From: Sporomusa termitida
GTDB taxonomy: Bacteria > Bacillota > Negativicutes > Sporomusales > Sporomusaceae
Assembly (NCBI RefSeq): GCF_007641255.1
Contig: NZ_CP036259.1
Span: 3,970,501 to 4,034,500, forward strand
Length of the DNA stretch: 64,000 bases
Direction of reading: 5' to 3'
Below the pieces are notes generated by a model. The model was not told the DNA's origin. It did no database searches and worked only from the letters and a program-made list of their open reading frames with translations. This document shows positions 33,943 through 42,401 of this stretch, piece by piece (position 1 is the stretch's first letter; each line of letters opens with the position of its first letter). A program made the translations under genes and the position numbers.

Positions 33943-34572
33943 TTGATATTAGGAATTAGTGCCAGCGGGAGAAAAGATGGTGTTACTGCTGCAGCTGTGC
34001 AAGCAGTACTCGCAGCGACCGAATTAAAATACCAGTACATTTCTTTGTCCGGGAAAAAAATTAATGGCTGTACCGGCTGTACTCTATGTGCTAGTGATAA
34101 TTGCTGTGTAGAGGCTGATGACTGGAATGAAATCGGCGAACTTATGAAGCAGGCAGATGCCATTGTCTTTGGCGCTGCAAATTATTTTGATCGTATGAAC
34201 GCACTTGGCCATGCATGTTGGGAACGCACATTTTGTTTTCGTCATCGCGAAATATTTGATTTAGCCGGAAAACTGGGGGTTAGTGTCAGTGTGCAATTTG
34301 AAGGCGCAAATTCTGTGCAGCCGGAAATTGAACACTATATGAAATGGAATTACATAGTTCCGGTAGCTACCGTGTCCGTCTGTGGGCACGGCCAATGCTA
34401 TACCTGTGGCTACGGTCATGATTGTGCAGTGGGTAAAGTAGTTAGGGATCACGGCTTTCTCGAAAAAATTTCTCCAGATCAATTTCCGCTTCACTTCAAC
34501 GAGCAGGCTCTGCCAAAAGTTGAGGCCTACAGGGCAGGCAAGATTTTGGGCTCAATTCTCCGGAACAGATAA
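33943..34572 (+). CDS. Flavodoxin-family NAD(P)H/Fe-S flavoprotein
   Basis: A 209-residue protein. The start LGISASGRKDGVTAAAVQAV is the phosphate-binding loop of the NADPH-dependent FMN reductase / iron-sulfur flavoprotein family. Cys-rich segments follow: GCTGCTLCASDNCC (residues about 43-56), which fits an Fe-S cluster site as in ISF proteins, and later CGHGQCYTCGYGHDC. The first is likely 4Fe-4S; the second is not a standard motif. Role: small redox carrier or oxidative-stress protein in anaerobes. It starts at TTG 33943 with GGGGTGA upstream and stands alone between a clear promoter and terminator. Confidence 0.8.
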   Translation: MILGISASGRKDGVTAAAVQAVLAATELKYQYISLSGKKINGCTGCTLCASDNCCVEADDWNEIGELMKQADAIVFGAANYFDRMNALGHACWERTFCFRHREIFDLAGKLGVSVSVQFEGANSVQPEIEHYMKWNYIVPVATVSVCGHGQCYTCGYGHDCAVGKVVRDHGFLEKISPDQFPLHFNEQALPKVEAYRAGKILGSILRNR

Positions 34573-34578
34573 TTATGT

Positions 34579-34640
34579 CTAAGCCAAAAGGGCTACCGCT
34601 TAGGTTCAATAAACCGGTAAGCGGTAGCCCTTTGGCTTAG
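34579..34640. terminator. Strong bidirectional terminator
   Basis: A stem of more than 20 bp (CTAAGCC...CCGCTTA with TAAGCGG...GGCTTAG, one bulge) and a T-rich tail on the plus strand. It separates the flavoprotein gene from convergent msrB. Confidence 0.9.
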
Positions 34641-34650
34641 TATCGTTTTT

Positions 34651-35109
34651 TTATCTTTCCTGTTCAAAGAGCTTCACATACTCCCCATAGCCTGCCTGGA
34701 CCAGCTGTTCCTTAGGAATAAAGCGCAGGGCGGCTGAATTTATGCAGTAACGCAAACCGCCGGGGCCGGGTCCATCCGGAAAAACATGGCCGAGATGCGA
34801 ATTGGCCCCGGTGCTCCGCACTTCAGTCCGGATCAGCCTGTGACTGGTATCGGTTTTTTCCTGGATTTTTTCCCGGGCCAGGGGCTGGGTAAAGCTAGGC
34901 CAGCCACACCCGGAATCGAATTTATCCTTTGAACTGAATAACGGTTCCCCTGACACAATGTCCACATAAATGCCCTCAAGTTTATTATCCCAGTACTCAT
35001 TCCGGAAAGGTGGTTCGGTGGCGTTTTCCTGCGTCACTGCATACTGCAGCTTATTTAATCTTTTCTCCAGGTCCTGGGATGTATAGTCTTTAGTTCCTTT
35101 GCCGTCCAT
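34651..35109 (-). CDS. msrB: Peptide-methionine (R)-S-oxide reductase
   Basis: A 152-residue MsrB repairing methionine-R-sulfoxide. Motifs: [13 protein letters not shown] with the probable resolving Cys, [16 protein letters not shown], and [11 protein letters not shown] with the catalytic Cys. The zinc-binding CxxC pairs of many MsrBs are absent ([12 protein letters not shown] at that place), as in the Bacillus enzyme. The ATG at 35109 has TTGGAGGG upstream; an earlier in-frame ATG at 35151 lacks a ribosome site. No msrA in view. The gap up to 35295 holds no recognisable gene. Confidence 0.93.
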   Translation of the reverse strand: MDGKGTKDYTSQDLEKRLNKLQYAVTQENATEPPFRNEYWDNKLEGIYVDIVSGEPLFSSKDKFDSGCGWPSFTQPLAREKIQEKTDTSHRLIRTEVRSTGANSHLGHVFPDGPGPGGLRYCINSAALRFIPKEQLVQAGYGEYVKLFEQER

Positions 35110-35295
35110 TAAAGCACCCTCCAAATGATAATTGGCTGATAACTCTTCCATAATTCTGACCTGCCGCTTTCTTGTTCTGCCCTATCTAACGGCAAATCAT
35201 ACTGATAACAGACAACATCTTTCTCCATTCTGCCGGTAAAGTCCTGCAGCAGTGTTAATTGCAGCAGGCACAGCCACCGTCCCATTGTCTTGTTG

Positions 35296-35658
35296 TTATT
35301 TTGCAAACACCGCTTTGATGACCTCTCTAATAATCCGGGCATAAAGAGCAAAGGTCTCGAAACTTTCCCGCAAATCATCTACCGTATCAGTAATTTCATT
35401 GGGAATTGACCGCACGGCGCTAGCAGTCTGAGCAGTCGCTTCCTTTAAGCTCCCTGTAAGCTCATTGATATTGACGAGCGTTGCCTGAAACAGAGAAATG
35501 GTTTCGTGAATCTCGTCCTGATGGTCATTTAGAACTCCGTGCACCAGGCCAAGCACGCCTAACGCCCGCCGTAAAACGGCGATTAAATAGCCGGCACCGA
35601 TAAGCAGCACCACAAATAGGATAAAAAAAGCCAAATCATATAATGAGATATACATCAT
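35296..35658 (-). CDS. DUF948 membrane protein
   Basis: A 120-residue protein with one N-terminal membrane segment (residues about 8-30, LAFFILFVVLLIGAGYLIAV), then a long amphipathic helix/coiled coil (HQDEIHETISLFQATLVNIN onwards). This is the DUF948 pattern, common beside ytxH in Firmicutes general-stress loci. Here the YtxH-like gene lies directly upstream on the same strand. Molecular function is not established. Confidence 0.78.
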   Translation of the reverse strand: MMYISLYDLAFFILFVVLLIGAGYLIAVLRRALGVLGLVHGVLNDHQDEIHETISLFQATLVNINELTGSLKEATAQTASAVRSIPNEITDTVDDLRESFETFALYARIIREVIKAVFAK

Positions 35659-35739
35659 TATCCCCTCTTTCTCCTTAATTAATCAATGACGGGCAGGCAT
35701 TTCTGCCCGCCCGCCGCCATGCTTTCCCTGTCGCAAACG

Positions 35740-36039
35740 TTATTGTTGGCCCTCTGCCGCCACCGTGGAATCCTTCTTGTCGGCGATTGCCTTCTTCGCA
35801 TCTTCAACCTTTTCTTTGGTTTTTTCCACAATTTCTTTCGCCTTCGCCGGCAGCTCCTTAGCAGCCTGGGCGATGTCGGCCCGCGTCTCCTTGCCGGCCT
35901 TCGGTGCCAATAACAGGCCAGCGGCTGCGCCAACAGTCACGCCAATAGCAGCACCAACCGCCGCATTTTGCAAGGTTCTCTTTCGTTCCTTTAGCTTACG
36001 TTGTTGCTTCCCTTTTTCAATAATATCAAAAATCGACAT
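35740..36039 (-). CDS. YtxH-domain protein
   Basis: A 99-residue protein starting at ATG 36039 behind GGAGGTGGTTT. A glycine/alanine-rich membrane segment (AAVGAAIGVTVGAAAGLLLAPKAGKETRADI, given in part; residues about 26-56) carries the YtxH hallmark GxxAGLLLAPKxGxETR. A Lys/Glu coiled coil (AKEIVEKTKEKVEDAKKAI) follows. It is associated with envelope stress and pairs with the DUF948 gene downstream. A small GGGCAG/CTGCCC hairpin between the two may attenuate transcription. The upstream gap 36040-36440 holds no gene I can support. Confidence 0.85.
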   Translation of the reverse strand: MSIFDIIEKGKQQRKLKERKRTLQNAAVGAAIGVTVGAAAGLLLAPKAGKETRADIAQAAKELPAKAKEIVEKTKEKVEDAKKAIADKKDSTVAAEGQQ

Positions 36040-36445
36040 GCAAACCACCTCCAGAATCATTAGCTTAATTTTACTATACTTTACCAATTCGACAAATAAT
36101 GGTAAAACTCCTGCGGATAAAATACATCTATTAATAAATATTTTCTTAATCGCACCTGCTTGCTGTAAAATTCATTAAAGCCGAAGTGATTGCTATAAAT
36201 TCTCCCTGCCGGAAGCCCGGGAAGCCAGGCGTTGCGCTTTGACATAATGCATTTACGCAACATATGTTTAAAATCGAATCAGGCAGTCCCCTCAGCAGAT
36301 CTCGGATCATGATTGTGCGGATAAAAACCACCCGTCATACCGGTAACAGAGCTGTTGGTAAATTCACAACATATTATGGAATGTATCGGGTACGCTAAGG
36401 TTGTATATTGCTAAACGCAATCAGGCTATCCTTTGCAGTATAATA

Positions 36446-36475
36446 AACCCCTAGAGCATTAAGCTTCTAGGGGTT
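36446..36475. terminator. Terminator downstream of the D,D-carboxypeptidase
   Basis: AACCCCTAGA pairs with TCTAGGGGTT, 10-bp stem, 10-nt loop. On the minus strand TTATTATA follows. Confidence 0.75.
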
Positions 36476-36521
36476 GTTGATAGTTTTAACCAGTATAGGT
36501 AATCTCTTTTGTTAGAGAACT

Positions 36522-37328
36522 TTATAAGCCCAGCTGCTGAAAGCCATAGTTTAACAGCCGGGTTGCATCCTCCCAGCGCTTGTCGCTGTTCAGCACAACG
36601 GCAATCAGCTGCACTCCGTTCCGTTTGGCGGCGGCGACCAGACACTCGCCGGCCGCATTGGTAAACCCGGTTTTTACCCCATTAGCCCCCGTATAGGTAC
36701 CAAGCAGCTTATTGGTGTTCCGGGCATGAGTGCGGCCGCTGCGGCTGACAAAATGAACATCATATTCCCGGGTGGACACAATACTGGCAAACACCGGATT
36801 TTGCAGCCCATACGCAGTCATCAGCGCCAGGTCGTAGGCTGTGGTAAAATGATTGGGGTCCGGCAGCCCATGCGGATTGCTGAACTGGGTGCGAACGGTG
36901 CCAAGCTGGTCCGCCTTGTCATTCATCAGCCGGACAAAGGCCGGCACCGAACCGGCAACATTCTCGGCTACGGCTTCCGCCGCGTCATTGCCGGACACCA
37001 GCATCAAGCCATATAACGCCGCCCGCAGTGTCAGGCGGTCACCGGCCCGCAATTCCAGACTTGAGCCCTCACAGCCGGCCGCCGCCGGACTGACAACAAC
37101 CACACTGTCCGGATCACCCTGCTCCAGGGCTGTAATCAGGGTCATGATCTTGGTCGTGCTGGCCGGATACATAACGTTATCCAGGTTTTTCGCATACAAT
37201 ACCCGCTTGTCACCAGCCCGCATCACCACTGCCGCTTCGGCCTCCACCTGGGGCAGCACCGCCGCCAGCACACCATTGGCGCACCCCAGAATCATAATAA
37301 ACACGGCAATTGCTGCCTGCCTTCTCAT
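36522..37328 (-). CDS. D-alanyl-D-alanine carboxypeptidase (DacF/PBP5-like)
   Basis: A 268-residue penicillin-binding protein trimming the terminal D-Ala of peptidoglycan stem peptides. Signal peptide residues 1-22; STTK (57-60) with the nucleophilic Ser, SGN in MLVSGNDAAEA, and KTG in GVKTGFTNAAGE complete the active site. It is short for the family because the C-terminal beta domain (PBP5_C) is lacking. The ATG at 37328 follows AAAGGAG at a normal distance; an upstream in-frame ATG would overlap that site. Spore-former genomes carry several of these; this one stands alone. Confidence 0.9.
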   Translation of the reverse strand: MRRQAAIAVFIMILGCANGVLAAVLPQVEAEAAVVMRAGDKRVLYAKNLDNVMYPASTTKIMTLITALEQGDPDSVVVVSPAAAGCEGSSLELRAGDRLTLRAALYGLMLVSGNDAAEAVAENVAGSVPAFVRLMNDKADQLGTVRTQFSNPHGLPDPNHFTTAYDLALMTAYGLQNPVFASIVSTREYDVHFVSRSGRTHARNTNKLLGTYTGANGVKTGFTNAAGECLVAAAKRNGVQLIAVVLNSDKRWEDATRLLNYGFQQLGL

Positions 37329-37544
37329 TACCAACATGCTCCTTTAGCCATCAAATTAAAATATAACCTATTTGTACTGCCGTAATCGCGGCTACACGCC
37401 TTCTATTCTACAACAAATTGCCAACTCCTCCCGTTAAATTGCCCAATTATTTACTTTCTGTGAGGTTGCTTGCCGGTTATAAAGAGGGATCAAGGGGCCG
37501 GGAGCGAATATAATCTTATCTGCACGCGAAAGGGGTGCCCGCGT

Positions 37545-38477
37545 TTGTTCCGCTATATGGCCAACCGTATTGTCAGCGCTCTGCTGGTTTTATTAGCCAT
37601 CATTTCCATTACGTTTCTGTTAATGCATGCCATTCCCGGCGGACCTTTCACCAATGAAAAGAACCTCCCCGCCGCCGTCCTGAAAACAATTGAAGCCCAT
37701 TACCGCCTGCATGATCCCCTCTGGCGGCAATACATAGATTATTTAGCCGGCTTAGCCCGGTTTGATCTGGGCCCGTCCTTTAAATATGCCGGCCGCTCGG
37801 TTAATGATATCATCAGCGAAAGTTTCCCCGTATCCCTGCAGTTAGGGGCTGTAAGCATCGGCCTCGCCATCCTGCTCGGTATCCCGGCCGGCGCGCTGGC
37901 AGCCTTACGCCAGAATAAATGGCAGGATTACGCCACCATGCTGCTGGCAACAGCCGGGGTGTCGGTTCCCAGTTTTGTCCTGGCCACCGTGCTGGTCTAT
38001 GTACTGGCCATCAGATTGGGCTTATTGCCAGCCGCCATGTGGGGCGGTGTGGAATATATCATTATGCCGGCCCTGGCTTTGGCGGCCCATCCCATGGCGT
38101 TTATCGCCCGCCTGACCCGCGCCAGCATGCTGGAGGTCCTCGCCCAGGATTATATTAAGACAGCCCGGGCCAAAGGCCTGCCGCCAACAGTGATCCTCTA
38201 CCGGCACGCTTTAAAAAACGCCCTGATCCCGGTCATTACCTACATCGGCCCGATGTCGGCCTCGGTTTTGACAGGCAGTTTTATCATCGAAAATATCTTT
38301 GCCATTCCCGGTTTAGGCCGCCATTTTGTGACAAGCATCTATAACCGGGACTACACTGTCATTCTTGGGGTTACCATTTTTTACAGCCTATTAATCATTG
38401 CCCTGAATCTGCTTGTTGATCTGATCTATCCGCTGCTGGACCCCCGTATAAAACTAAACGGAAAACAGGAGGGCTGA
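37545..38477 (+). CDS. dppB: Dipeptide/oligopeptide ABC transporter permease, DppB type
   Basis: A 310-residue permease with six membrane segments. It begins LFRYMANRIVSALLVLLAII and carries the family motifs HAIPGGPFTNEKNLP (periplasmic loop) and the EAA-like coupling loop DYIKTARAKGLPPTVILYRHALKNA. TTG at 37545 was chosen since AAAGGGG precedes it and the frame upstream to 37470 looks non-coding. First gene of a plus-strand operon dppBCDF-hydrolase-dppA-ldcA-M20. The following gene starts three bases after its stop. Confidence 0.9.
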   Translation: MFRYMANRIVSALLVLLAIISITFLLMHAIPGGPFTNEKNLPAAVLKTIEAHYRLHDPLWRQYIDYLAGLARFDLGPSFKYAGRSVNDIISESFPVSLQLGAVSIGLAILLGIPAGALAALRQNKWQDYATMLLATAGVSVPSFVLATVLVYVLAIRLGLLPAAMWGGVEYIIMPALALAAHPMAFIARLTRASMLEVLAQDYIKTARAKGLPPTVILYRHALKNALIPVITYIGPMSASVLTGSFIIENIFAIPGLGRHFVTSIYNRDYTVILGVTIFYSLLIIALNLLVDLIYPLLDPRIKLNGKQEG

Positions 38478-38480
38478 ACC

Positions 38481-39392
38481 ATGCGGCTGCACAGCGATTC
38501 CTTTGCCCCTCTCCTTCGCAACAGCCCGGCCGAAGCTAATTTCCCCCCCAGCACCACCTACTGGCAGGACGCCTGGCAACGCCTGCAAAAAAATAAATTG
38601 GCTATAATCGGCCTGTATACCCTGGCCCTGATTGTCGTCATAGCGATTATAGGCCCGTGGCTTTCCCCATTTTCTTACTCTGATCAGGACCTCAGCCAAA
38701 CCAATCAGCCACCAAGCGCCGAGCACTGGTTTGGTACCGATAATCTTGGCCGGGACTTATTTATCCGGGTCTTGTACGGGGCGCGGGTGTCCCTGGCCAT
38801 CGGCGTTGCCGCCAGTTTGATCAACCTTACCATCGGTGTTGTTTACGGGGGCTTGGCGGGGGTCTTAGGCGGCCGTACCGACAGGATCATGATGAATATT
38901 GTAGATATCCTGTACGGCATCCCGCTGCTGCTGTATGTCATTTTACTGATGGTTGTCCTGAAACCGGGCTTAACCAATATTTTTATCGCTCTCGGTATTG
39001 CCTACTGGCTGGGTATGGCCCGGATTGTCCGCGGCCAGATTCTGAGCCTCAAGGAACAGGAATATATTCTGGCCGCCCGGACGCTGGGTGCCGGCACCTG
39101 GCGGATACTATTGCGTCATCTTATCCCCAACAGCCTGGGGCCCATTATTATTACGATGACGCTCGCGATTCCGGAAGCCATCTTTGCCGAAGCCTTCTTA
39201 AGCTTTATCGGCCTGGGGGTGGCGGCACCGATGGCCAGTTGGGGCGTGCTGGCCTCCGAAGGGGTAACCAGCTTACGGTCTTATCCCTTCCAGTTATTCT
39301 TTCCCGCGCTGGCGATCAGCCTTACAATGCTGGCCTTTAATTTCCTCGGGGACGGCCTGCGTGACGCCCTTGATCCCCGTGTACGGAGGTAA
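38481..39392 (+). CDS. dppC: Dipeptide/oligopeptide ABC transporter permease, DppC type
   Basis: A 303-residue permease with an N-terminal OppC_N segment (WQRLQKNKLAIIGLYTLALI, residues about 34-54), the loop HWFGTDNLGRDLFIRVLYGARVSL and the EAA loop EYILAARTLGAGTWRILLRHLIPN. The end FNFLGDGLRDALDPR is the classic OppC/DppC finish. Pairs with the preceding DppB to make the membrane channel. Confidence 0.92.
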   Translation: MRLHSDSFAPLLRNSPAEANFPPSTTYWQDAWQRLQKNKLAIIGLYTLALIVVIAIIGPWLSPFSYSDQDLSQTNQPPSAEHWFGTDNLGRDLFIRVLYGARVSLAIGVAASLINLTIGVVYGGLAGVLGGRTDRIMMNIVDILYGIPLLLYVILLMVVLKPGLTNIFIALGIAYWLGMARIVRGQILSLKEQEYILAARTLGAGTWRILLRHLIPNSLGPIIITMTLAIPEAIFAEAFLSFIGLGVAAPMASWGVLASEGVTSLRSYPFQLFFPALAISLTMLAFNFLGDGLRDALDPRVRR

Positions 39393-39395
39393 GCC

Positions 39396-40400
39396 ATGAA
39401 GCCATTATTGGATATCCAGGAGCTGGCCGTCTCCTTTGCCACCTACGCCGGTGAGGTAAAAGCCGTGGACAACGTTAGTTTTCAGGTATTTCCGGGAGAG
39501 GCTGTCGGCATTGTCGGCGAATCAGGCTGCGGCAAAAGCGTAACCGCTCACGCCATTATGCAGCTGATTACCACCCCGCCGGGGAGATATAACCACGGTA
39601 AAATTCTGTTTGCCGGGGTCGATCTCTTGCAGCAGCCGGAAGCTGAATTGGAAAAAATCCGGGGTAATGATATCAGTATGGTATTTCAGGACCCCATGAC
39701 TTCCCTGAATCCCGTCCTTACTGTTGGTCTGCAGATTGCCGAATCCTTACAGCAGCATCAGCAGCTGGGCAAAGCCGCCGCGTATGCCCAGGCTGTCGAA
39801 TTGCTGCATCTGGTGGGCATCCCCTCGCCGGAGCAGCGCAGCAAAAATTATCCGCATCAGTTCAGCGGCGGCATGCGCCAGCGGGCCATGATCGCCATTG
39901 CGCTGGCCTGCAAGCCCAGGCTGTTGCTGGCTGACGAGCCGACAACAGCGCTTGATGTAACCATTCAGGCCCAGATTCTCACGTTGCTGAAGGACCTGCA
40001 GGCCAAGCTGCAGATGTCCATTCTGCTTATATCCCATGATCTTGGCGCCATCGCCGGCGTCTGCAGCCGGGTTATCGTCATGTATGCCGGCAAAATTGCC
40101 GAGGCGGGTACCGCCGAGGATATCTTTCATAATCCCCGGCACCCCTATACCTGGGGCCTCCTAAAATCGGTACCGCGGCTGGATGTTAACAAACAAACCT
40201 TAACCGGCATTGAGGGCCAACCGCCGGACCTGCTCAGGCCGCCGGCCGGGTGCCCTTTTCATCCCCGCTGCCGCCAGGCCATGCGTATCTGCGCCGAGTA
40301 TTATCCCGCCACCACCCGGATTACCAGGCTGCACAGTGTAAATTGCTGGCTGCAGCATCCCAGCGCCCCGCCGCCGGAGGTGCAGACTGATGGCAACTAG
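39396..40400 (+). CDS. dppD: Dipeptide ABC transporter ATPase, DppD type
   Basis: A 334-residue ATPase with Walker [17 protein letters not shown], signature [15 protein letters not shown], Walker [13 protein letters not shown] and H-loop ISHDLG. The C-terminal oligopeptide-transport extension [15 protein letters not shown] holds conserved Cys as in other DppD/OppD proteins. It starts three bases after dppC and overlaps the next ATPase by 11 bases. Confidence 0.93.
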   Translation: MKPLLDIQELAVSFATYAGEVKAVDNVSFQVFPGEAVGIVGESGCGKSVTAHAIMQLITTPPGRYNHGKILFAGVDLLQQPEAELEKIRGNDISMVFQDPMTSLNPVLTVGLQIAESLQQHQQLGKAAAYAQAVELLHLVGIPSPEQRSKNYPHQFSGGMRQRAMIAIALACKPRLLLADEPTTALDVTIQAQILTLLKDLQAKLQMSILLISHDLGAIAGVCSRVIVMYAGKIAEAGTAEDIFHNPRHPYTWGLLKSVPRLDVNKQTLTGIEGQPPDLLRPPAGCPFHPRCRQAMRICAEYYPATTRITRLHSVNCWLQHPSAPPPEVQTDGN

Positions 40401-41367
40401 ACCGATTTTGGCAGTACGGAATCTTAAGAAATATTTTACCATACAGACCGACTTCCGGGGACGGCCTACAGCCTGTCTGCAAGCGGTGGATGACGTCAGT
40501 TTTGACATTGCCGGGGGGGAAACTCTCGGCCTGGTTGGCGAAAGCGGCTGTGGCAAATCCACAACCGGCCGCTCGATCATCCATTTATACAAGCCCACAG
40601 CCGGTGAGATCATCTTTAACGGCCAGACCATCAGCAGCAGGAACGACGAACAGCACTTACGCCGCAACATGCAGATGATCTTTCAGGACCCCTATGCCTC
40701 CCTCAACCCCCGCATGACTGTTGGCGACATCATCGGCGAGCCCCTGGATATCCACAAGCTGGCCAGCGGCCGCCGGCGGACCGGGCGGATTGCTGAACTG
40801 CTGCAGCTGGTCGGGCTCAACCAGGGACATGCCGGCCGTTTCCCCCATGAGTTCAGCGGCGGCCAGCGGCAGCGGATCGGCATTGCCCGGGCCCTGGCGA
40901 TTGAACCAAAATTCATTATCTGTGATGAACCGATTTCGGCTTTGGATGTTTCCATTCAGGCCCAAATCGTCAACTTGCTGGCAGACCTTCAGGCCAAGCT
41001 GGGACTGACTTATTTATTTATAGCCCACGACCTGGCGATGGTGAAACATATCAGTAAACGGGTGGCGGTCATGTACCTGGGGAAAATTGTTGAAATTGCC
41101 GGCAGCGCCGAGTTATACGGCAACCCCCGGCATCCTTACACCCAGGCCCTGTTGTCGGCTATCCCCATCCCGGATCCGCGCCTGGAGGCCAGCCGGCCGC
41201 GCCTGCTGTTGCCAGGTGACAGCCAGAGCCCCATCAATCCCCCCGCCGGCTGCCGGTTCCGCCCCCGCTGCCGCCAGGCCCTGCCGCGGTGTGCCGAACA
41301 GGAACCGGTGCTCGCAGACCTTGGGGCCGGCCACAGGGCCGCCTGCCATTTATATCCCGGCCCCTGA
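40390..41367 (+). CDS. dppF: Dipeptide ABC transporter ATPase, DppF type
   Basis: A 325-residue partner ATPase with [32 protein letters not shown] and FIICDEPISALDVSIQ, plus the C-terminal GCRFRPRCRQALPRC extension. Overlaps dppD, indicating translational coupling. A 164-bp MITE lies 50 bases downstream, between it and the rest of the operon. Confidence 0.93.
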   Translation: MATRPILAVRNLKKYFTIQTDFRGRPTACLQAVDDVSFDIAGGETLGLVGESGCGKSTTGRSIIHLYKPTAGEIIFNGQTISSRNDEQHLRRNMQMIFQDPYASLNPRMTVGDIIGEPLDIHKLASGRRRTGRIAELLQLVGLNQGHAGRFPHEFSGGQRQRIGIARALAIEPKFIICDEPISALDVSIQAQIVNLLADLQAKLGLTYLFIAHDLAMVKHISKRVAVMYLGKIVEIAGSAELYGNPRHPYTQALLSAIPIPDPRLEASRPRLLLPGDSQSPINPPAGCRFRPRCRQALPRCAEQEPVLADLGAGHRAACHLYPGP

Positions 41368-41416
41368 TTTTTACCTCATATCACCGGGTCTGCACCGGCC
41401 GGCTTTTTCGCGGTCT

Positions 41417-41580
41417 AGTGTCTTGACCACATTATCTTTTAAGTTTGATGACGGCCAAAATGGCAAATGGCGGCGTCAGCCCCTCCTAGCAGACCCCTGC
41501 CAGTATGCGTCGTCGGGGCTTCCTTGCCCTTTACCATGTTGTCTCGCCCTAAAACGAAAATCTAACATGGCCAAGACACT
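41417..41580. mobile_element. 164-bp MITE, copy 2
   Basis: Same element as at 23658-23821: identical length, near-identical body. Terminal inverted repeat AGTGTCTTGACCA / TGGCCAAGACACT with one mismatch. It is inserted inside the peptide operon between dppF and the hydrolase gene, without a terminator-like T run. Confidence 0.82.
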
Positions 41581-41609
41581 TGTACCTTACCCGGCCAAAG
41601 GAGTTCACT

Positions 41610-42389
41610 ATGGAAAGGCTGCATACAAAGATCCAGACCCTTCTGGCTCAGTATTCCTGCCGTTCAGCGGTTATCGTTAGGAATGAAAGCACCGGGAATG
41701 CCCTAGCCATCAATCCGGCGATGGTATTCCCGGCAGCCAGTATGATTAAGATCCCCATTATGATTGAAGTGATGCGGCAGGCGGCGGCAGGTAAGCTGCC
41801 GCTGGCTAAAACAGTGGCAATAACCAGCCAAATGCAAACCGGCGGGGCCGGCATTCTAAAAGAACTGCAGCCCGGCATAAAAATGACTGTAGCCGAACTG
41901 GTTACGCTGATGATTATCCTCAGCGACAATACGGCTACGAATGTCCTCATTGACCTCGCCGGTATGGCAGCGATCAATGCGGCCATAACCGGTCTGGGCT
42001 TACGGTCCACAGTCCTGCAGCGTAAAATGATGGATTTCGCCGCCGCCAAAGCAGGCCGGGAAAACCTTACGTCAGCCGCCGACCTGGCTCGCCTGTTTGC
42101 CGGGATTGCCGGCAGCACTCCCGCCGTCCCGCCCCCCTACAACGCCATGATGCTGGATATCCTGAAACGGCAGCAGATCCGGGACAAATTGCCCTTTTAC
42201 CTGCCGGCAGAGGTTATTATCGCTCATAAAACAGGGACCCTGGCCGGGGCTGAACATGACGGCGGCATATTATTCGCCCCCGGCGGTCCGTATATCATTT
42301 GTGTGCTTACCGCCGAACTTACGGCCAATTATGAAGGGCTGCAGCTGGTGGCCATGATTGGCAAAATTATCTATGAATACATAGCATAA
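41610..42389 (+). CDS. Class A beta-lactamase-fold serine hydrolase, cytoplasmic
   Basis: A 259-residue protein with S-x-x-K as SMIK (44-47), SDN (105-107) and KTG (207-209), so the serine hydrolase centre is intact. The omega-loop Glu motif ExxLN of true beta-lactamases is not evident (ENLTSAADLARL at that place). There is no signal peptide, so it acts inside the cell. In this operon a peptidase or amidase acting on imported murein peptides is more likely than antibiotic resistance. The ATG at 41610 follows AAAGGAG and lies 30 bases after the MITE end. Confidence 0.83.
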   Translation: MERLHTKIQTLLAQYSCRSAVIVRNESTGNALAINPAMVFPAASMIKIPIMIEVMRQAAAGKLPLAKTVAITSQMQTGGAGILKELQPGIKMTVAELVTLMIILSDNTATNVLIDLAGMAAINAAITGLGLRSTVLQRKMMDFAAAKAGRENLTSAADLARLFAGIAGSTPAVPPPYNAMMLDILKRQQIRDKLPFYLPAEVIIAHKTGTLAGAEHDGGILFAPGGPYIICVLTAELTANYEGLQLVAMIGKIIYEYIA

Positions 42390-42401
42390 GGAGGAATAAC
42401 C

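Noticed and set aside
41648-42118. 156-codon antisense frame in the serine hydrolase gene
   Set aside because: The sense frame has SxxK, SDN and KTG in correct spacing, so the antisense frame is a shadow.
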